From: Lachnospiraceae bacterium
GTDB lineage: Bacteria; Bacillota; Clostridia; Lachnospirales; Lachnospiraceae
Assembly (NCBI GenBank): GCA_014804185.1
Contig: JAAVAG010000119.1
Coordinates: 1 to 13,916 of the forward strand
DNA: 13,916 nucleotides
Direction: 5' to 3'
The notes under the pieces were generated by a model. That model ran no database searches, had not been told where the DNA came from, and saw nothing but the letters and a program-made list of their open reading frames with translations. Within the stretch, counting starts at the first letter, position 1. Each line of letters begins with the position of its first letter. The translations under genes were made by a program, and so were the position numbers. Positions 12,306 through 13,916 of this stretch are shown here, in pieces.

Positions 12306-12674
12306 CTAGAATTCTAAGCCAGCTTCTCTGGCTGCATCTGCTAATGCCGCTACTTTACCGTGGTAGATATAGCCGCCTCTGTCGAAGACGACCTGCTTAA
12401 TGCCTTTCTCAATCGCCCTCTTTGCAATCACGGTTCCCACATATGCGGCCGCATCAACATCATTTGTCTTTTCCAGTTCCCCGGACACTTCTTTTTCCAG
12501 CGTAGATGCGGAAACCAATGTATTCCCAACAGTATCGTCGATAATTTGAGCATACATATGATTATTACTTCTAAACACTGACAAACGCGGTCTCTCGGCA
12601 GTGCCGGTGAAACGGTTGCGAATTCTCATGTGTTTTTTAACACGAACTTGCTGTCTTGATTTTTTACGAACCAT
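12306..12674 (-). CDS. rplR: 50S ribosomal protein L18
   Basis: L18 binds 5S rRNA and helps dock it, with L5, on the central protuberance. The 122-residue product has the basic N-terminus (KKSRQQVRVKKHMRIRNR) and the core motifs GTAERPRLSVFRSNNHMYAQ, VGTVIAKRAIEKGIKQVVFD and RGGYIYHGKVAALADAAREA; length is normal. The ATG at 12674 follows AAGGAG. It is 20 bases after rplF and 16 before rpsE. Confidence 0.98.
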   Translation of the reverse strand: MVRKKSRQQVRVKKHMRIRNRFTGTAERPRLSVFRSNNHMYAQIIDDTVGNTLVSASTLEKEVSGELEKTNDVDAAAYVGTVIAKRAIEKGIKQVVFDRGGYIYHGKVAALADAAREAGLEF

Positions 12675-12694
12675 TTTTATACTCTCCTTATCTG

Positions 12695-13237
12695 TTATTT
12701 CTTACCGGTCTTACCGACTTTACGCCTGATCGTCTCATCAGCATACTTGATTCCCTTGCCCTTGTAAGGCTCAGGTCTTCTCTTATCTCTGATCTCAGCA
12801 GCGAACTGGCCGACTTTCTCCTTGTCAATGCCTTTTACGATAATGACGTTCTGCCCTTCCAGCACTGTCTCGATTCCCTCAGGATCAGTCATTTCTACCG
12901 GATGAGAGTAGCCCAGAGACAATGTCAGCACTTTTCCGGCTTTTGCAGCCCTGTAACCGACACCGTTTACCTCCAGCTTTTTCTCATAGCCCTGTGTAAC
13001 GCCCACAACCATGTTGTTGATCAGCGTTCTGGTCAGCCCGTGCAGGGATTTCATTTTCTTCAAATCATTGGGTCTGCTCACTACCACAGACGCACCTTCG
13101 ACCTTGATCCCCATCTCTGCGGGCAATACTCTTTCCAGAGTACCCTTGGGACCTTTTACAGTCACTTTGTTATTTTCTGCAACCTCCACAGTTACGCCCG
13201 CGGGAATTGCGATTGGCATTCTACCTATACGTGACAT
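12695..13237 (-). CDS. rplF: 50S ribosomal protein L6
   Basis: L6 sits at the base of the factor-binding stalk near the sarcin-ricin loop. The 180-residue product has the two repeated alpha-beta domains, beginning SRIGRMPIAIPAGVTVEVAE with VKGPKGTLERVLP, and ending with the signature KRRPEPYKGKGIKYADETIR. Length is typical. The ATG at 13237 is preceded by AGGAGGTACGGGC. It is 52 bases after rpsH, the largest spacer in this part of the operon, in which I see no promoter or hairpin. Confidence 0.98.
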   Translation of the reverse strand: MSRIGRMPIAIPAGVTVEVAENNKVTVKGPKGTLERVLPAEMGIKVEGASVVVSRPNDLKKMKSLHGLTRTLINNMVVGVTQGYEKKLEVNGVGYRAAKAGKVLTLSLGYSHPVEMTDPEGIETVLEGQNVIIVKGIDKEKVGQFAAEIRDKRRPEPYKGKGIKYADETIRRKVGKTGKK

Positions 13238-13289
13238 GCCCGTACCTCCTGTTATACGCTAGATTTGCTCTTCACAATGTTTGCTATTG

Positions 13290-13691
13290 TTACCATACAT
13301 ATGCCAGCACTTCGCCGCCCACCTGCAGTTCTCTGGCCTTTTTATCGGTTATGACGCCCTGGTTCGTGGAAATGATCGCTATCCCCAGTCCTCCGAGCAC
13401 TCTGGGCAGTTCATCCTTGCCGACATAGATGCGAAGACCCGGTTTGGAAATTCTCTTTATGCCGGAGATAATCTTTTCATTTTTATTCGCGCCGTACTTT
13501 AATGTGATATGAATTGTCTTGAAATTGCCGTCCTGGATCACATCAAATTTCTTGATGTAGCCTTCGTCCAGAAGAATCTGCGCGATAGCCAGTTTCATCT
13601 TGGAAGCAGGCACATCTACTGTGTCATGTTTTGCAGTATTTGCATTACGGATTCTTGTAAGCATATCTGCAATAGGATCGCTCATTGTCAT
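13290..13691 (-). CDS. rpsH: 30S ribosomal protein S8
   Basis: S8 binds helix 21 of 16S rRNA and in E. coli is the translational repressor of the spc operon. The 133-residue product has the usual DPIADMLTRIRNANTAKHDT start, VPASKMKLAIAQILLDEGYI, and the C-terminal domain with GLGIAIISTNQGVITDKKAR and GGEVLAYVW. The ATG at 13691 is preceded by AGGAGGAGATAAAATC; a second ATG two codons on is less well spaced. It is 15 bases after rpsZ. No S8-type regulatory hairpin is evident in the short gaps here. Confidence 0.98.
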   Translation of the reverse strand: MTMSDPIADMLTRIRNANTAKHDTVDVPASKMKLAIAQILLDEGYIKKFDVIQDGNFKTIHITLKYGANKNEKIISGIKRISKPGLRIYVGKDELPRVLGGLGIAIISTNQGVITDKKARELQVGGEVLAYVW

Positions 13692-13706
13692 GATTTTATC
13701 TCCTCC

Positions 13707-13892
13707 TTACCAACTTGCTTTTTTAACGCCTGGGATCTGGCCTTTATATGCCAGTTCACGGAAGCAAATTCTGCAGATTCCGTATTTTCTCAGAACAGAA
13801 TGTGGACGCCCACAGATATTACAGCGCGTATATGCTCTTGTGGAGAATTTGGGTTTGCGCTGCTGTTTAATCTTTAAAGATGTTTTAGCCAT
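13707..13892 (-). CDS. rpsZ: 30S ribosomal protein S14, zinc-binding type Z
   Basis: S14 is a late-assembling protein of the 30S head. This is the short 61-residue type Z form, with zinc ligands Cys24, Cys27, Cys40 and Cys43 in CNICG and CRICFR. It ends GQIPGVKKASW, as in Gram-positive homologues. A zinc-free long S14, used by some Firmicutes in zinc shortage, is not in this window. The ATG at 13892 is preceded by GAGGAGG at 7 bases. It sits between the probable rplE end and rpsH, the standard spc order. Confidence 0.98.
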   Translation of the reverse strand: MAKTSLKIKQQRKPKFSTRAYTRCNICGRPHSVLRKYGICRICFRELAYKGQIPGVKKASW

Positions 13893-13906
13893 GCATTTAC
13901 CTCCTC

Positions 13907-13916
13907 TTATTTCGCG
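13907..13916 (-). CDS. rplE: probable last codons of ribosomal protein L5
   Basis: Only 10 bases of this frame are visible: GCG AAA TAA on the minus strand, that is Ala-Lys-stop. It lies 14 bases upstream of rpsZ, where rplE sits in the spc operon, and L5 proteins often end in a similar FAK or FQK tail. The call rests almost entirely on position; the sequence alone could not identify it. Confidence 0.5.

Noticed and set aside
1..13916. A novel defence, secondary-metabolite or mobile system
   Set aside because: Except for the small membrane gene and the KOW protein, every coding region belongs to a well-known housekeeping family in its usual order, so nothing here supports such a system.

Overview
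The window is a housekeeping stretch of a low-to-middle GC Firmicutes chromosome, most likely a Clostridia/Lachnospiraceae-type gut anaerobe. The evidence is the gene order, strong GGAGG-type ribosome binding sites, a zinc-ribbon S14, a cysteine-poor S4, a small KOW-domain gene between map and infA, and an ECF-transporter operon plus truA after rplQ. All recognised genes but one lie on the minus strand, so transcription runs from high to low coordinates.

Layout in transcription order: the last codons of a gene that is probably rplE (right edge), then the spc block rpsZ-rpsH-rplF-rplR-rpsE-rpmD-rplO-secY (13892 to 9791), packed with 15-52 bp gaps and a TAATG overlap at rplO/secY. A 186-bp gap after secY holds an intrinsic terminator followed by a promoter. 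Then come adk, map, a KOW-domain protein gene and infA. A 106-bp gap carries a very good promoter in front of rpmJ. An unusually long 505-bp gap full of palindromes separates rpmJ from rpsM. The alpha block rpsM-rpsK-rpsD-rpoA-rplQ follows, interrupted by a 246-bp rpsK-rpsD gap with two tandem 70-bp units and nested hairpins. A hairpin terminator closes the block after rplQ.

Beyond it lies the only plus-strand gene, encoding an unrecognised 60-residue single-membrane-segment protein. It is convergent with rplQ and divergent from the ECF operon. The minus-strand operon ecfA1-ecfA2-ecfT-truA completes the window; truA runs off the left edge after 204 residues.

The genes supply the ribosome (S14, S8, L6, L18, S5, L30, L15, L36, S13, S11, S4, L17), initiation factor IF-1, protein secretion (SecY), N-terminal methionine removal (Map), adenylate balance (Adk), RNA polymerase alpha, energised vitamin/metal uptake (EcfA1A2T) and tRNA pseudouridylation (TruA). 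I see no defence system, mobile element with a transposase, CRISPR array, tRNA or rRNA. The parts worth a second look are the non-coding insertions between operon genes, the internal promoters and terminator, and the small membrane gene.
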